Positions 7,305 through 16,914 are shown, numbered from the stretch's first letter. The stretch: 37,461 nt of DNA from an uncultured Planctomycetaceae bacterium (GCA_937888715.1 CALARU010000282.1:1-37461); one strand, 5' to 3'. Notes: generated by a model from the letters alone, not told the origin. Numbers and translations: made by a program.

Positions 7305-10118
7305 ATGTCTTCAGGAAGTGTTGGATTTAGGCCAAATTTGGAAGCTATCGAATCAATGTACCTTACTTGGAGAAGCGACCCTTCAAGTGTAGAGCCCTCT
7401 TGGTCTGTATTCTTTGAAGGTTTTGAAATCGGATTGCAGCAGTCTAAGGGTGATCAGTTGACCATGGAATCGACCGATTCTATGGCAAGCCTGGCTGAAA
7501 AACTAATTGGGATTTTTCGTGATTATGGGCATTTGCAGGCTAGCCTTGATCCCTTGCAAATCGAATCAGTTTCGCAGCAGATTCTTAATAAACCCCTTCA
7601 AGATCTTGTTGAAAAACATTTGGGGGCTAATTTTTCTATCCCAAGTTTTGCCCCTTATCCTAATGGTACGATTCGTGGACTTGTCAAGGTTCTTCAAGAT
7701 ATTTACTGCCGTAGCGTTGGTGTTGAAATTACGCATTTGCATGATGGTGGTGAAAGAGATTGGCTTATTTCGAGGATTGAAGAAAAAGCAGGAAAAATCG
7801 AGTTTTCTGCGAGTGATAAAAAAAACATATTCGATCAATTAATGCGGGCAGACCTCTTCGAGAAATTCTTGCATCATAAGTTTGTAGGTCAAAAAAGATT
7901 TTCCCTCGAAGGGGCTGACTCCCTTATTCCACTTCTCGATTCTGTTGTTGAAGGTTTTCCCGATCTTGGTGGCCAACAACTTGTTCTCGGTATGGCTCAT
8001 CGAGGCAGGCTTAATGTCCTTACTAATGTGATGATGAAGCCTTATGGCGATGTTTTTGCTGAATTTGAAGAAAATTTTTCTACTACAAGTATTATTGGTG
8101 ATGGTGATGTGAAGTATCACCTAGGTTATTCAGTTGATAGGCAAAATTCGAAGGGGAAAAATTTACACCTTTCCCTTACATGCAATCCCAGTCATCTTGA
8201 ATTTGTTAATCCCGTAGTTGAAGGTAGAGCAAGAGCAAAGCAAGATTTGCTTAATGATTCAAGCAGGCGTGCTGTTCTCCCAGTATTGATTCATGGTGAT
8301 GCTGCGTTTGCTGGCCAAGGGATTGTGCCTGAATCTTTAAACCTTGCAGGTTTGGAAGGCTATACTACTGGCGGTACCTTTCATATTATAATTAATAACC
8401 AAATTGGTTTCACAACTCGTCCTTCGGATTCTCGTTCCACATCCTATTGCACCGATGTTGCAAAGATTATTCTAGCACCCATTTTTCATGTTAATGGGGA
8501 TGATCCTGAAGCTGTTGTTTGGGTTGCAAAGCTTGCTTTGGAATATCGCCAACGCTTTGGCAAAGATGTTGTTGTTGACATTGTTTGTTACCGAAAGCAT
8601 GGCCATAACGAAGGTGATGAGCCTTCGTTTACCCAACCTATAATGTATCAAAATATTAAAACGAGAACTTCACCTGCAGTTAAATACGGTGAAAAAATTG
8701 TTCTCGATGGGGTTTATTCTTCTGAGGAAGTTGCGGCAATTAGTTCTGAATTTGAATCTCGTCTTCAACGGTCGTTGGATGAAATGAGAAACAATCCTGT
8801 TTCTTATCAGCGGATGTCGGCATTTCAAGGAGCTTGGAAGAATTTAACCAAACAGTATTCTCATAAAGCTGTAAAAACCGGTGTGCCTGAAAAAGATTTT
8901 AACTTAATTGCTCACGCATTAATTAATGTTCCAACAGGTTTTAATGTCCACCCCAAAATTTCTACATTGATCCGATCTAGGGGGCAAAACTTTGCTGATA
9001 AAAAGCCCATTGATTGGCCAACAGCAGAATTATTGGCTTTTGGTTCTCTGGTTATTGAAGGGCATAAAGTTAGGCTCAGTGGGCAAGATTCTAGAAGAGG
9101 AACATTCAGTCAAAGGCACTCGGTTTTTTATGATTCAACTAATGGCCAGTCTTACTCGCCTTTGAATTATATTTCTGAAAACCAAGCTTCTTATGATGTT
9201 TTTGACAGCATGCTTTCCGAAGCCGCTGTTCTTGGGTTTGAGTTTGGCTATACGCTTGATAACCCTAATGTTTTAGTCCTGTGGGAAGCTCAATTTGGTG
9301 ATTTTTGGAACGGTGCCCAAGTTATTGTGGATCAATTTATCGCATCCAGCGAATCCAAATGGAAACGCGAAAGCGGTTTGGTAATGCTTTTACCCCATGG
9401 GTATGAAGGCCAAGGACCAGAGCATTCCAGCTCTCGCATTGAGCGCTTATTGCAACTTTGTGCAGAAGATAATTTGCAGATCTGCAACGCTTCTACTCCA
9501 GCCCAATACTTTCATTTGTTACGAAGGCAATTGTACAGAGATTTTCGTAAACCTCTGGCTGTCATGACTCCCAAAAGCCTTCTGCGCCATAAACTTGCTC
9601 TTTCGCCTTTAGAAGAATTTTTTAGCGGTTCGTTTTTTGAGGTTTTGGATGATACTATTGTTGATCCTAATCGTGTGAAGCGTGTTGTCCTTTGTTCAGG
9701 GAAGGTTTATTACGATCTTTTTGAGCAAAGAATTAAGCTAGAAAGCTTTGAAACTGCAATCATTCGTCTCGAGCAACTTTATCCGTTTCCTGAAGAACAA
9801 CTTAAGAAAATTCTTGATAGATATTGCAAAGCTACTGAATTTGTCTGGGTTCAAGAAGAATCGCACAATATGGGAGCTTGGTTTTTTGTAGAGCCTAGGT
9901 TCCGAACCATGGGCCATTTGTTTGAGTATGTTGGGCGTGATGAAAGTGCTAGTCCCGCGGTTGGATCAAAAAAAATCCATGATAGTGAACAAAGGCAATT
10001 AGTTGAAGCTACCTTTAAAAGTGAACTTCCTTTTTTGGCCAAAGCATTATTTGTATTTGGGAATAAGGCTAATGATGCTCAGCCGTCTAATGTCGGCGCC
10101 AAGGTTGATGCCCGTTGA
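7305..10118 (+). CDS. sucA: 2-oxoglutarate dehydrogenase E1 component
   Basis: E1 is the thiamine-diphosphate enzyme that decarboxylates 2-oxoglutarate and passes the succinyl group to the lipoyl arm of E2 in the TCA cycle. The 937 residues match the full length of the family. The N-terminus (FRPNLEAIESMYLTWRSDP) resembles the E2-contacting region of OdhA/SucA. Core motifs include GMAHRGRLNVL, the ThDP/metal region GDAAFAGQGIVPES with NNQIGFTT, the active-site RGTFSQRHSVFYD, LWEAQFGDFWNGAQV and LLPHGYEGQGPEHSSSRIE. The gene begins the sucA-sucB-lpdA set, with 51 bases to sucB. No sucCD or sdh genes are in the window. Confidence 0.97.
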   Translation: MSSGSVGFRPNLEAIESMYLTWRSDPSSVEPSWSVFFEGFEIGLQQSKGDQLTMESTDSMASLAEKLIGIFRDYGHLQASLDPLQIESVSQQILNKPLQDLVEKHLGANFSIPSFAPYPNGTIRGLVKVLQDIYCRSVGVEITHLHDGGERDWLISRIEEKAGKIEFSASDKKNIFDQLMRADLFEKFLHHKFVGQKRFSLEGADSLIPLLDSVVEGFPDLGGQQLVLGMAHRGRLNVLTNVMMKPYGDVFAEFEENFSTTSIIGDGDVKYHLGYSVDRQNSKGKNLHLSLTCNPSHLEFVNPVVEGRARAKQDLLNDSSRRAVLPVLIHGDAAFAGQGIVPESLNLAGLEGYTTGGTFHIIINNQIGFTTRPSDSRSTSYCTDVAKIILAPIFHVNGDDPEAVVWVAKLALEYRQRFGKDVVVDIVCYRKHGHNEGDEPSFTQPIMYQNIKTRTSPAVKYGEKIVLDGVYSSEEVAAISSEFESRLQRSLDEMRNNPVSYQRMSAFQGAWKNLTKQYSHKAVKTGVPEKDFNLIAHALINVPTGFNVHPKISTLIRSRGQNFADKKPIDWPTAELLAFGSLVIEGHKVRLSGQDSRRGTFSQRHSVFYDSTNGQSYSPLNYISENQASYDVFDSMLSEAAVLGFEFGYTLDNPNVLVLWEAQFGDFWNGAQVIVDQFIASSESKWKRESGLVMLLPHGYEGQGPEHSSSRIERLLQLCAEDNLQICNASTPAQYFHLLRRQLYRDFRKPLAVMTPKSLLRHKLALSPLEEFFSGSFFEVLDDTIVDPNRVKRVVLCSGKVYYDLFEQRIKLESFETAIIRLEQLYPFPEEQLKKILDRYCKATEFVWVQEESHNMGAWFFVEPRFRTMGHLFEYVGRDESASPAVGSKKIHDSEQRQLVEATFKSELPFLAKALFVFGNKANDAQPSNVGAKVDAR

Positions 10119-10169
10119 TTTTAAGAATTGAAGCTGTTTATATAATTCTGACCCTTAAGAAGTAAAAGT

Positions 10170-11351
10170 ATGATAAATGAAATTAAAGTCCCGTCTGTAG
10201 GTGAATCAATATCTGAAGGCGTTTTATCCAAGTGGTATAAGAAAACGGGTGATACCGTAAAAGTTAATGAGCCACTTTTTGAAGTGGAAACAGAAAAAGC
10301 AACAACCGAAGTTGTTGCTCCTGATGCGGGGGTCTTAACCATCTTGATTGCAGAAGGCGAAAAAGTTTTAATTGGTGCAGTTGTAGGTAAAATAAACAAA
10401 GCTGCAGGTGGAACTGTTTCACCTTCTGGTCCTGCAAGCGTTTCTTCTACTCCTGTTACTTCTGAAACCATTCCTGCCGGTGCCGTTTCTAATCCTGCAG
10501 CTAGGCACCTTGCTGAAAAAGCCGGGCTTGATCTCTCTGTAATAACCGGTTCAGGTAAAGGCGCCCGTATTCTTAAAGAAGATGTGGTTGCGCATGTTGA
10601 GTCTCAAGCAAAACCAAATGCTATTGTCCCTAAAGATGCTCGAAGAGAAGTTGCTAGGGAAACCAGACAACGTATGACTCCAATTCGCCAAAGAATTGCA
10701 GAAAGATTACTTCATGCCCAGCAAAGCAGCGCAATCCTTACAACTTTTAATGAAGCAGATATGTCTGCTATCATGGCTTTTCGCGCTAAGTATAAAGAAT
10801 CGTTCCAGAAAAAACATGGCGTAGGCCTTGGTTTTATGAGCTTTTTTGTCAAAGCTGTTATTGAGGGTTTGAAAGCTTATCCCGCAGTAAATGCAAGAAT
10901 TGATAATCAAGATATTGTGTATCAACATTTTTATGACATTGGTGTTGCTGTCAGCACTGAAAAAGGCCTGATGGTACCCGTTCTTCGAAATGTTGACGAA
11001 TTAACTTTTGCAGAAATTGAGAAAAGAATCGTCGAACTTGCAGTCAAGGCGAAAGAAAATAAGATTGCTGTCAGTGATCTACAGGGTGGTACTTTTACAA
11101 TCACCAATGGTGGTACATTTGGATCGATGCTTTCCACCCCTATTTTAAATCCTCCTCAAAGTGGTATTCTTGGTATGCATGCTATCCAAAAGCGTGCTGT
11201 TGTTGTTGATGATCAGATTGTTATTCGCCCTATGATGTATCTTGCGCTTTCTTATGATCATCGAATTATTGATGGTAAAGAAGCCGTAAGCTTTTTGGTG
11301 CGCATCAAAGAATGTCTGGAAAATCCTGAGCGTATTTTCTTTAGTGTTTAA
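10170..11351 (+). CDS. sucB: Dihydrolipoamide succinyltransferase, E2 of 2-oxoglutarate dehydrogenase
   Basis: E2 carries the swinging lipoyl arm and transfers succinyl to CoA. Domains in order: one lipoyl domain (1-78) with the lipoylated Lys K43 in ETEKATTEV; a short Ala/Pro/Ser/Thr-rich linker; the E1/E3-binding domain at about 108-146 ([15 protein letters not shown]...[11 protein letters not shown]); and the catalytic acyltransferase domain from about 165, ending with the active-site motif [13 protein letters not shown] (H364, D368). The 393-residue length with a single lipoyl domain is typical of SucB. Assignment to succinyl rather than acetyl transfer rests mainly on the adjacent sucA. 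Confidence 0.96.
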   Translation: MINEIKVPSVGESISEGVLSKWYKKTGDTVKVNEPLFEVETEKATTEVVAPDAGVLTILIAEGEKVLIGAVVGKINKAAGGTVSPSGPASVSSTPVTSETIPAGAVSNPAARHLAEKAGLDLSVITGSGKGARILKEDVVAHVESQAKPNAIVPKDARREVARETRQRMTPIRQRIAERLLHAQQSSAILTTFNEADMSAIMAFRAKYKESFQKKHGVGLGFMSFFVKAVIEGLKAYPAVNARIDNQDIVYQHFYDIGVAVSTEKGLMVPVLRNVDELTFAEIEKRIVELAVKAKENKIAVSDLQGGTFTITNGGTFGSMLSTPILNPPQSGILGMHAIQKRAVVVDDQIVIRPMMYLALSYDHRIIDGKEAVSFLVRIKECLENPERIFFSV

Positions 11352-11418
11352 AGCATCATGCGGTTTTCTAGCGTGTTTCTTCCGTACCTTGGTCTTTGAT
11401 TTATTTTGAGAAAAAATT

Positions 11419-12825
11419 ATGGTTATTGAATCTTTTGATGTTGCTATTATTGGCGGTGGACCAGGTGGATATGTTGCTGCTATCAGGGCTTCACAACTAG
11501 GTTTAAAAGTAGCTTGTATTGAAAAACGCGAAACTTTAGGGGGCACTTGCCTAAATGTTGGATGTATCCCATCAAAGGCCTTGCTCGAATCCAGTGAACT
11601 ATTTCTCCAAGCTTCCAAGCATTTTGAAAATCATGGAATTATTGTTTCAAAACCACAAATTGATGTCCCAGCAATGATCGCTCGGAAAGATAAAATAGTC
11701 AAAGGTTTGGGTGACGGGATTTCTTCCCTATTCAAGAAAAATAAAATAACCAGAATTGTTGGCTTGGGAAATGTTATCGCAACTAATCGGGTTGAAGTTA
11801 CCGATAAAACTGGTGCAAAATCGGAAATTGAAGCGAAATTTATTATTATTGCTACAGGAAGTGAACCAGCATCGCTTCCCTGTTTGCCTATGGATGGTGA
11901 ATTCGTTGTTAGTTCAGCCGAGGCTTTGTGTTTTAAATCTGTACCAAAAGATCTTGTGGTGGTGGGGGCTGGGTATATTGGTTTGGAAATGGGTTCGGTT
12001 TGGACTCGTTTGGGAAGCAATGTTCAGGTTCTAGAATTTTTACCCAAGGCTCTTCCTTTAAGTGACTCTGAGAGCGCATCTTTATTGCAGCGAAGTCTCG
12101 AAAAGCAGGGGTTGAATTTTAATTTTGATACTAAAGTAACTGGTGGCAAACGCAAAGGTAATCAGATTGTTATTGATTGCGAAAAATCTGGTCAGAAATT
12201 GCAATTTAAAGCGGATAAGGCTCTTGTTTGTGTTGGCCGTAAACCCAATTCTTTGGGCTTGGGAATTGAGGCCCTTGGAATTGAGGTTGATCCGAAAACA
12301 GGACAAATTAAGGTAGATCAATATTTGCGAACAGCAGTGCCCAATATTTTTGCAATTGGAGATTTGGTAGCAGGACCCATGCTTGCGCATAAAGCTGAAG
12401 AAGAGGGTGTTGCTGCTGCGGAAAATATTCTTGGCGGTAAAACAACGGTTAATCACGATACCATTCCTAGTGTCATTTATACTTGGCCCGAACTATCCAG
12501 CGTGGGGAAAACCGAAGAACAATTAAAAGAAGCAAATATTGCTTACAAAATCGGAAAATTCCCCTTTATTGCTAATAGCCGTGCGAGAACTATGGGCGAA
12601 ACTGAGGGGATGGTTAAAATCTTAGCGCATGAAAAAACTGATCGAATTTTAGGTGTTCATATTGTTGGTCCACGAGCTTCCGATATGATTGCCGAGGCTG
12701 TTGCTTGGGTTGAAATGCAGGCTAGTGCTGAAGATATTGCTAAAACTTGCCACGCACACCCGACGCTTTCTGAAGCATTTAAAGAAGCAGCAATGGCTGT
12801 TGATAAAAAAGCGATTCATATCTAA
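11419..12825 (+). CDS. lpdA: Dihydrolipoyl dehydrogenase (E3)
   Basis: E3 is the FAD/NAD flavoprotein that reoxidises dihydrolipoamide on E2. The N-terminal FAD-binding motif GGGPGGYVAAIRA is followed by the redox-active disulfide GGTCLNVGCIPSK (C44, C49). The NAD-binding segment VVVGAGYIGLEMGS lies near residue 180. FAIGDLVAGPMLAHKAEEEG is the second FAD-contact region, and the C-terminal HPTLSE carries the catalytic His-Glu pair (H447, E452). The length of 468 is standard. It lies 67 bases after sucB, so all three ODH subunits are likely co-expressed; this E3 may also serve other 2-oxoacid dehydrogenases. Confidence 0.97.
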   Translation: MVIESFDVAIIGGGPGGYVAAIRASQLGLKVACIEKRETLGGTCLNVGCIPSKALLESSELFLQASKHFENHGIIVSKPQIDVPAMIARKDKIVKGLGDGISSLFKKNKITRIVGLGNVIATNRVEVTDKTGAKSEIEAKFIIIATGSEPASLPCLPMDGEFVVSSAEALCFKSVPKDLVVVGAGYIGLEMGSVWTRLGSNVQVLEFLPKALPLSDSESASLLQRSLEKQGLNFNFDTKVTGGKRKGNQIVIDCEKSGQKLQFKADKALVCVGRKPNSLGLGIEALGIEVDPKTGQIKVDQYLRTAVPNIFAIGDLVAGPMLAHKAEEEGVAAAENILGGKTTVNHDTIPSVIYTWPELSSVGKTEEQLKEANIAYKIGKFPFIANSRARTMGETEGMVKILAHEKTDRILGVHIVGPRASDMIAEAVAWVEMQASAEDIAKTCHAHPTLSEAFKEAAMAVDKKAIHI

Positions 12826-12931
12826 CCTTACATCTTGCAAAATCGTTATTATTGGGTTTTTTTTTTCTTTCCTGCAAATTCAACCGACCAAAGTCGATTC
12901 ATATTGTTCGATCATCATGCAAAATTAGGAT

Positions 12932-13324
12932 GTGAGAAAAGTAAGTTACCTATTTCTTGGTGTAATTTTCCTCGTGGGCATTGCTGGATTTAATCTGGAT
13001 GCCCAGACAGGCCCTTCACTTGATTTTGTAGAAAAAGAAACACCTGTTCTCAAACCTGATTCTAAGGCAAATCGATACCGTGACCTTGAATTGACCATTA
13101 AAATTAGAAGGCTATTGTCTGAAGATCCAGATTTAAGCCAGCTGAACATAGGTGTTAGTGTTAAGGCTGGTGTACTAAGGCTTTGGGGCCCTGTCCCCAG
13201 TGTTCAAAAAACCCAGATGGCGCTTGCCAAGGTTGGTACCGTAAAACTTGTTTTTGATGTGAAAAGTGACCTTTATTTAGGAGTTATTGAAGACATTCCA
13301 CCTCCGATCTTTATCAAAGATTAA
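12932..13324 (+). CDS. Small exported BON-domain-like protein
   Basis: The 130-residue protein opens with a signal peptide (positively charged MRKVSY, hydrophobic core, likely cleavage near NLDAQT), so it should be periplasmic or secreted. The rest (about 50-110) resembles a single BON domain: an IRRLLSEDPDL helix, then IGVSVKAGVLRLWGPV and a closing VKSDLYL strand. BON domains are linked to phospholipid or outer-membrane association. The start is GTG; a TTAGGA stretch lies almost against it, closer than an ideal ribosome site. It follows lpdA by about 100 bases that contain a T-run but no good hairpin. The BON assignment is from pattern only. Confidence 0.6.
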   Translation: MRKVSYLFLGVIFLVGIAGFNLDAQTGPSLDFVEKETPVLKPDSKANRYRDLELTIKIRRLLSEDPDLSQLNIGVSVKAGVLRLWGPVPSVQKTQMALAKVGTVKLVFDVKSDLYLGVIEDIPPPIFIKD

Positions 13325-13445
13325 TTTTAAATTTAAGCCTATCAACTACTTTTGCCTTTTTTTCATTTCCCTGTTTTACAATCTGGGTTTCACTCTTTTC
13401 CTGTTTTTGTTAATAAATATGAATGTTGATATCGGATTTAAAGGG

Positions 13446-13450
13446 AAAGG
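13446..13450 (+). promoter_or_regulatory. Ribosome binding site deciding the nucleotidyltransferase start
   Basis: AAAGG lies eight bases before the ATG at 13459. This, and the fact that the RmlA-like core starts at once (MDLRGVILAGG), favours that ATG over an in-frame ATG at 13423. Confidence 0.6.
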
Positions 13451-13458
13451 ATTTCTTT

Positions 13459-14187
13459 ATGGACTTGCGTGGCGTAATACTTGCTGGCGGTAAAGGCACT
13501 CGTCTTGGTGAATTGACCAAGGTTACCAATAAGCATCTTCTGCCTGTCGGACCGTATCCCATGGTTTATCATCCCCTCAAAAAGATGACCGGATGTGGGG
13601 TCAAAGATATTTTGTTAGTTTCCGGGACCGAACATATGGGAGATTTTGTTGAGTTATTGGGTTCTGGTAAAGATCATAGCTGTAGCCTTACTTATAGGGT
13701 GCAGGATGAGGCGGGTGGCATTGCACAAGCCCTTGGCTTAGCAGATGGTTTTTCTAGGGATGCTAGAAGTATTGTTATTCTAGGTGACAATATTTTTGAA
13801 GATAATTTGGTGGAGTTTGCTCAAGAGGCTTCAAAATATCCAGATTCAGCTTTTGTTGCGTTGAAAAAAGTCCATGATCCGCAGCGTTATGGCGTTGCTG
13901 AAATGAAGGATGGTAAAATTATTTCCATTGAAGAAAAGCCTAAAAATCCAAAAAGTGATTATGCTGTTGCTGGTATTTACATTTATCCTGCAGATGTTTT
14001 TGAAGTCATCAAAACGCTTCGACCCAGTCATCGTGGTGAACTTGAGATCACTGATGTAAATACCTTCTATTTAAAAACTGGTCGCCTTCGTTATAAGATT
14101 CTTGATGGGTATTGGACTGATGCAGGGACCTTGGATTCTCTTGCAGTTGCCAACCAATTAGTACAGGCGAATGACCCCAGATTTTAG
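13459..14187 (+). CDS. Sugar-phosphate nucleotidyltransferase, RmlA-like (glucose-1-phosphate thymidylyltransferase type)
   Basis: Enzymes of this family join a sugar 1-phosphate to an NTP (for RmlA, dTTP plus glucose 1-phosphate), making activated sugars for surface polysaccharides. Visible motifs are the nucleotide loop ILAGGKGTRLGELT, NKHLLPVG with PMVYHPL, LGDNIFEDN with the metal-binding Asp, SIEEKPKNPKSDYAVAGIY, RGELEITDVNTFYL and DGYWTDAGTLDSL. At 242 residues it is a short version lacking the roughly 45 C-terminal residues of enterobacterial RmlA; short homologues of this size are known. No rmlBCD genes are adjacent, so the sugar is uncertain. The start at 13459 was chosen from its ribosome site. 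Confidence 0.87.
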   Translation: MDLRGVILAGGKGTRLGELTKVTNKHLLPVGPYPMVYHPLKKMTGCGVKDILLVSGTEHMGDFVELLGSGKDHSCSLTYRVQDEAGGIAQALGLADGFSRDARSIVILGDNIFEDNLVEFAQEASKYPDSAFVALKKVHDPQRYGVAEMKDGKIISIEEKPKNPKSDYAVAGIYIYPADVFEVIKTLRPSHRGELEITDVNTFYLKTGRLRYKILDGYWTDAGTLDSLAVANQLVQANDPRF

Positions 14188-14219
14188 TGCTTTAGTGACA
14201 TATAGGCCCGGGATTGCTA

Positions 14220-15347
14220 ATGCTATTTTGTATTGTGGTGATATTTGTAACTGTTGGGCATTTTGGTTTTGTTCTTTTTACACATAATTGGTTTTACTCA
14301 AAACCATTTCCAAGGTTGATGGGTGACCTAATTCAGGCCACCCACTTTTTATTTGGGCTAATTGGTTTGTTTTGGGTTTATACGTTAGCCCAAAAAATAG
14401 AAGCTTTTGTTTCTAATCCTGACCCGATTTTTCTTTATGATATTTTGCTTATTTATGGTCTATTTTGTTTGTTTGTGGGCTCCATATTCTTGCCCATCAA
14501 TGAGTTTTTTAGAAACTTTTGGTGTCTCCCGCTGAATCTTTTTAAGCAACAAAGTCGTTGTTTTGATTATACAAATCATTTTCTTTTGAAAAACAAAATC
14601 GATTTTCTTAATGATTCTTTTAAACTTGAAGTCGTTTCTGCTGTGATATCAACTCCCCTCTTACCAATAAATTCAAAACTTAAAATACTTCATCTAAGTG
14701 ATTTTCATTTTGGTGGTAATAATAATTATGCATACTTTCAATTTGTTTTTGCTGAAGTGGAAAAAGAGATTTATGACTTTGTTTTTTTTACAGGCGATCT
14801 GGTAGATAATGTTTCTTTCTTGCGTTGGGTTGTTCCCCTTTTAAAAAAGATTCAAGCGAAGCATGGAAAGTTTGCAGTGCTTGGTAATCATGATTTGTGG
14901 AATAGCCCTGATATTGTGCGTAAATATTTGAGAAAAGCTGGTTTTACCTGTCTTTCTGATGATTGGTGTTCAGTGAACCATGAAGGAGTCAGGGTTGGTA
15001 TTTTTGGTAATGAATATCCTTGGTTCTCTGCAAAACTACCAAATATAGCTTCTGAAGATTACGATTTTAAAATTCTTTTAACTCATTCCCCTGATGAATT
15101 TTTTTGGGCAGCAAAACAGGGTTTTAATTTGATGTTTTGTGGTCATGTGCATGGGGGGCAAATCGCCCTACCCTTCTTTGGCCCTTTGCTTATTCCCAGT
15201 AAATTTGGCAGGAGATTTGGTAGCGGTTTCTATGTTAATGATGAAATGATTATGCATGTAAGTCGGGGGATTGCGGGATCTTTTCCCCTAAGAATTAATT
15301 GCAAACCTGAAGTAACAATACTATCTTTGGTTTCAAAAAATATGTAA
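14220..15347 (+). CDS. Membrane-anchored metallophosphoesterase
   Basis: The N-terminal ~100 residues carry about three hydrophobic segments. A calcineurin-like phosphoesterase domain follows with the full two-metal motif set in order: LHLSDFHFGG, FFTGDLVDN, VLGNHDLW, LLTHSPD and FCGHVHGGQ. This layout resembles the YkuE/LpxG-type membrane-associated phosphoesterases, some of which act on UDP-diacylglucosamine or other lipid pyrophosphates; the substrate here is unknown. The start is taken at ATG 14220, six bases after GGGA; an in-frame TTG lies at 14214. It is 32 bases after the nucleotidyltransferase gene, suggesting a shared transcript. Length is 375 residues. Confidence 0.83.
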   Translation: MLFCIVVIFVTVGHFGFVLFTHNWFYSKPFPRLMGDLIQATHFLFGLIGLFWVYTLAQKIEAFVSNPDPIFLYDILLIYGLFCLFVGSIFLPINEFFRNFWCLPLNLFKQQSRCFDYTNHFLLKNKIDFLNDSFKLEVVSAVISTPLLPINSKLKILHLSDFHFGGNNNYAYFQFVFAEVEKEIYDFVFFTGDLVDNVSFLRWVVPLLKKIQAKHGKFAVLGNHDLWNSPDIVRKYLRKAGFTCLSDDWCSVNHEGVRVGIFGNEYPWFSAKLPNIASEDYDFKILLTHSPDEFFWAAKQGFNLMFCGHVHGGQIALPFFGPLLIPSKFGRRFGSGFYVNDEMIMHVSRGIAGSFPLRINCKPEVTILSLVSKNM

Positions 15348-15361
15348 ACCCGAAGGTTTAC
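15344..15361 (-). terminator. Perfect 7-bp hairpin with UUCG loop on the minus strand, possible terminator
   Basis: GTAAACC and GGTTTAC form a perfect seven-pair stem with a four-base loop, overlapping the phosphoesterase stop codon. Read on the minus strand the loop is C(TTCG)G, the very stable tetraloop, followed by ATATTTTTTG, as in an intrinsic terminator. Read on the plus strand it is followed only by TTGTTC. It may end plus-strand transcription weakly or block antisense transcription. Confidence 0.4.
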
Positions 15362-15391
15362 TTGTTCTATAGCTAGGTAGATGGCCTGTTT

Positions 15392-15420
15392 TTAATAAAA
15401 CGGTATTGCCCTTTTATAAT
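15392..15420 (+). promoter_or_regulatory. Candidate sigma70-type promoter for the GT87 gene
   Basis: TTAATA (four of six matches to TTGACA) is separated by 17 bases from a perfect TATAAT, ending about 40 bases before the ATG at 15462. A second TATAAT at 15444-15449 has no matching -35 element. Chance matches are common in AT-rich spacers. Confidence 0.35.
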
Positions 15421-15461
15421 GAATTCGGTTGAAATAGATGCATTATAATGAGGAATAATAA

Positions 15462-16823
15462 ATGGATACGAAGATTTTAGCTAAAGATAAAGTTGGATTG
15501 AATGGCTTTGAAACCGTTCTGGTGTCTGTATTGTTTTTGTTTCTACTTTTCTTTGCGGATATTGTTCAGATTAGGTCTGCTTTTTTAACGCGAGTGATGG
15601 GAGATGCTGATTGCTTTTTTCGAGCAGGTTGGGCCGCCAAAGTTGGTAAGAGTATTTATGAAGTTACTGATCCAAATGGCTGGCATTACAATTATCCTCC
15701 ACTTTTTGCTATTGCCATGATCCCATTGGCAGACCCGCCTCCGGGTGAGAGCCGGGTTGGGTGCCTTCCTTATCCCATTTCTATTAGCATTTTTTATAAA
15801 GTTAGCTTGCTTAGTCTCTTCCTAGGTGTTTTTTCTCTTGCTCGAGCATACGAGAAACACTTTCCTAAAGTGTTTGAAAATTTGTCCGTTAAAAAATGGT
15901 ATTACTTAAGAATCTTTGCAATTGTTGTTTGCTTAAGTCCGATTGCGCATACGCTCATGCGTGGGCAAGTTAATCTTTTTTTGTTGATGATGATTTGTCT
16001 TGCGATTTCTTTCCAAATTTCAAACAAAAGTTTTCTTAGTGGAGTCATGATTGCAGGAAGTATTTGCTTAAAGGTGTTTCCTGTTTTTCTTTTAATTGTT
16101 CCAGTTTGGCGTAAAGATTACAAACAGTTTGCAGGTTGTATGGTTGGTCTTATTCTGGGACTTGTGATTTTACCTGTTTCGGTTATGGGTGTTGAAAAAA
16201 CCAAAACCGCTTATTCTGACTTTTATAATGTCTTAATTGGCCCTTCGTTAGGGATAACTGGTGATAGTACGCGTGGAGTCGAACTCACGAATTTGAATTC
16301 TACCGATAATCATAGTGTGCTTGCATTTTTGCATGGTATCGAGTATCCGGATTTTAGCAAAAAACCCGCTAAACCCTCGCTAGTTATTAAAATTGTGCAG
16401 ATCTTGATGAGTATTCTTTTTCTGGGTTGGCTACTTTGGTCGAAAGGCGTTCCTCAAAAAGGTTCTGCAATGGAAGATGCACATTTTCTAGCGCTTGCCT
16501 CTTTGTTAATGGTTTTGATTTGCCCTGTAAGCCATTCTCAGTATTTTGTTCTCGCTTTACCTTTGGTTATGTCCTTGTTGGTGTTTTCTTGGTTTGATTC
16601 CGCAAGGGTAATATCTCCTTGGTTAGGGGTTTTATTCCTGTTTTACATTGTTGCAAACACCTTGCCTTTATTGCCTTTGTTTGAAAACATCAAGCGTATG
16701 GGGGTTATGTTCGTCCCTAACTTTATCCTTATGGTTTATGGAACAACGCTATTTGCAAATATCAAAAGGCATGATCAGTTAGTTAATGAAAACGGGAACC
16801 CTGCAAATGTTTCCGAGGCATAA
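15462..16823 (+). CDS. Polytopic GT87 (DUF2029)-type glycosyltransferase
   Basis: The protein has about ten hydrophobic segments across 453 residues and no soluble domain. Near residues 45-90 it carries the GT87 signature: an acidic loop GDADCFF, then AGWAAKVGKSIYEVTDPNG and HYNYPPLFAI. GT87 enzymes are GT-C fold membrane transferases (known members are mannosyltransferases such as PimE) that use polyprenyl-phosphate sugars. The donor and acceptor here cannot be read. A GAGG element sits about 9 bases before the ATG. With the nucleotidyltransferase and metallophosphoesterase upstream, it suggests an envelope glycan function, though it may have its own promoter. Confidence 0.8.
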   Translation: MDTKILAKDKVGLNGFETVLVSVLFLFLLFFADIVQIRSAFLTRVMGDADCFFRAGWAAKVGKSIYEVTDPNGWHYNYPPLFAIAMIPLADPPPGESRVGCLPYPISISIFYKVSLLSLFLGVFSLARAYEKHFPKVFENLSVKKWYYLRIFAIVVCLSPIAHTLMRGQVNLFLLMMICLAISFQISNKSFLSGVMIAGSICLKVFPVFLLIVPVWRKDYKQFAGCMVGLILGLVILPVSVMGVEKTKTAYSDFYNVLIGPSLGITGDSTRGVELTNLNSTDNHSVLAFLHGIEYPDFSKKPAKPSLVIKIVQILMSILFLGWLLWSKGVPQKGSAMEDAHFLALASLLMVLICPVSHSQYFVLALPLVMSLLVFSWFDSARVISPWLGVLFLFYIVANTLPLLPLFENIKRMGVMFVPNFILMVYGTTLFANIKRHDQLVNENGNPANVSEA

Positions 16824-16910
16824 GCATTGCCTTTAATTTTTCTTTTTCTTTTGATTTCATCCATAGTTATTAACGTATATAATCTCAGCTTGTTTCTGAA
16901 TTGTCAGCTT

Positions 16911-16914
16911 GGAG
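16911..16914 (+). promoter_or_regulatory. Ribosome binding site deciding the epimerase start
   Basis: GGAG is seven bases before ATG 16922. It supports this start over the in-frame TTG at 16901, which has no such site. Confidence 0.55.

Noticed and set aside
12856..12865. T-run after lpdA as an intrinsic terminator
   Set aside because: No stable GC-rich stem precedes it; only a four-base AACC/GGTT pairing across a long loop.
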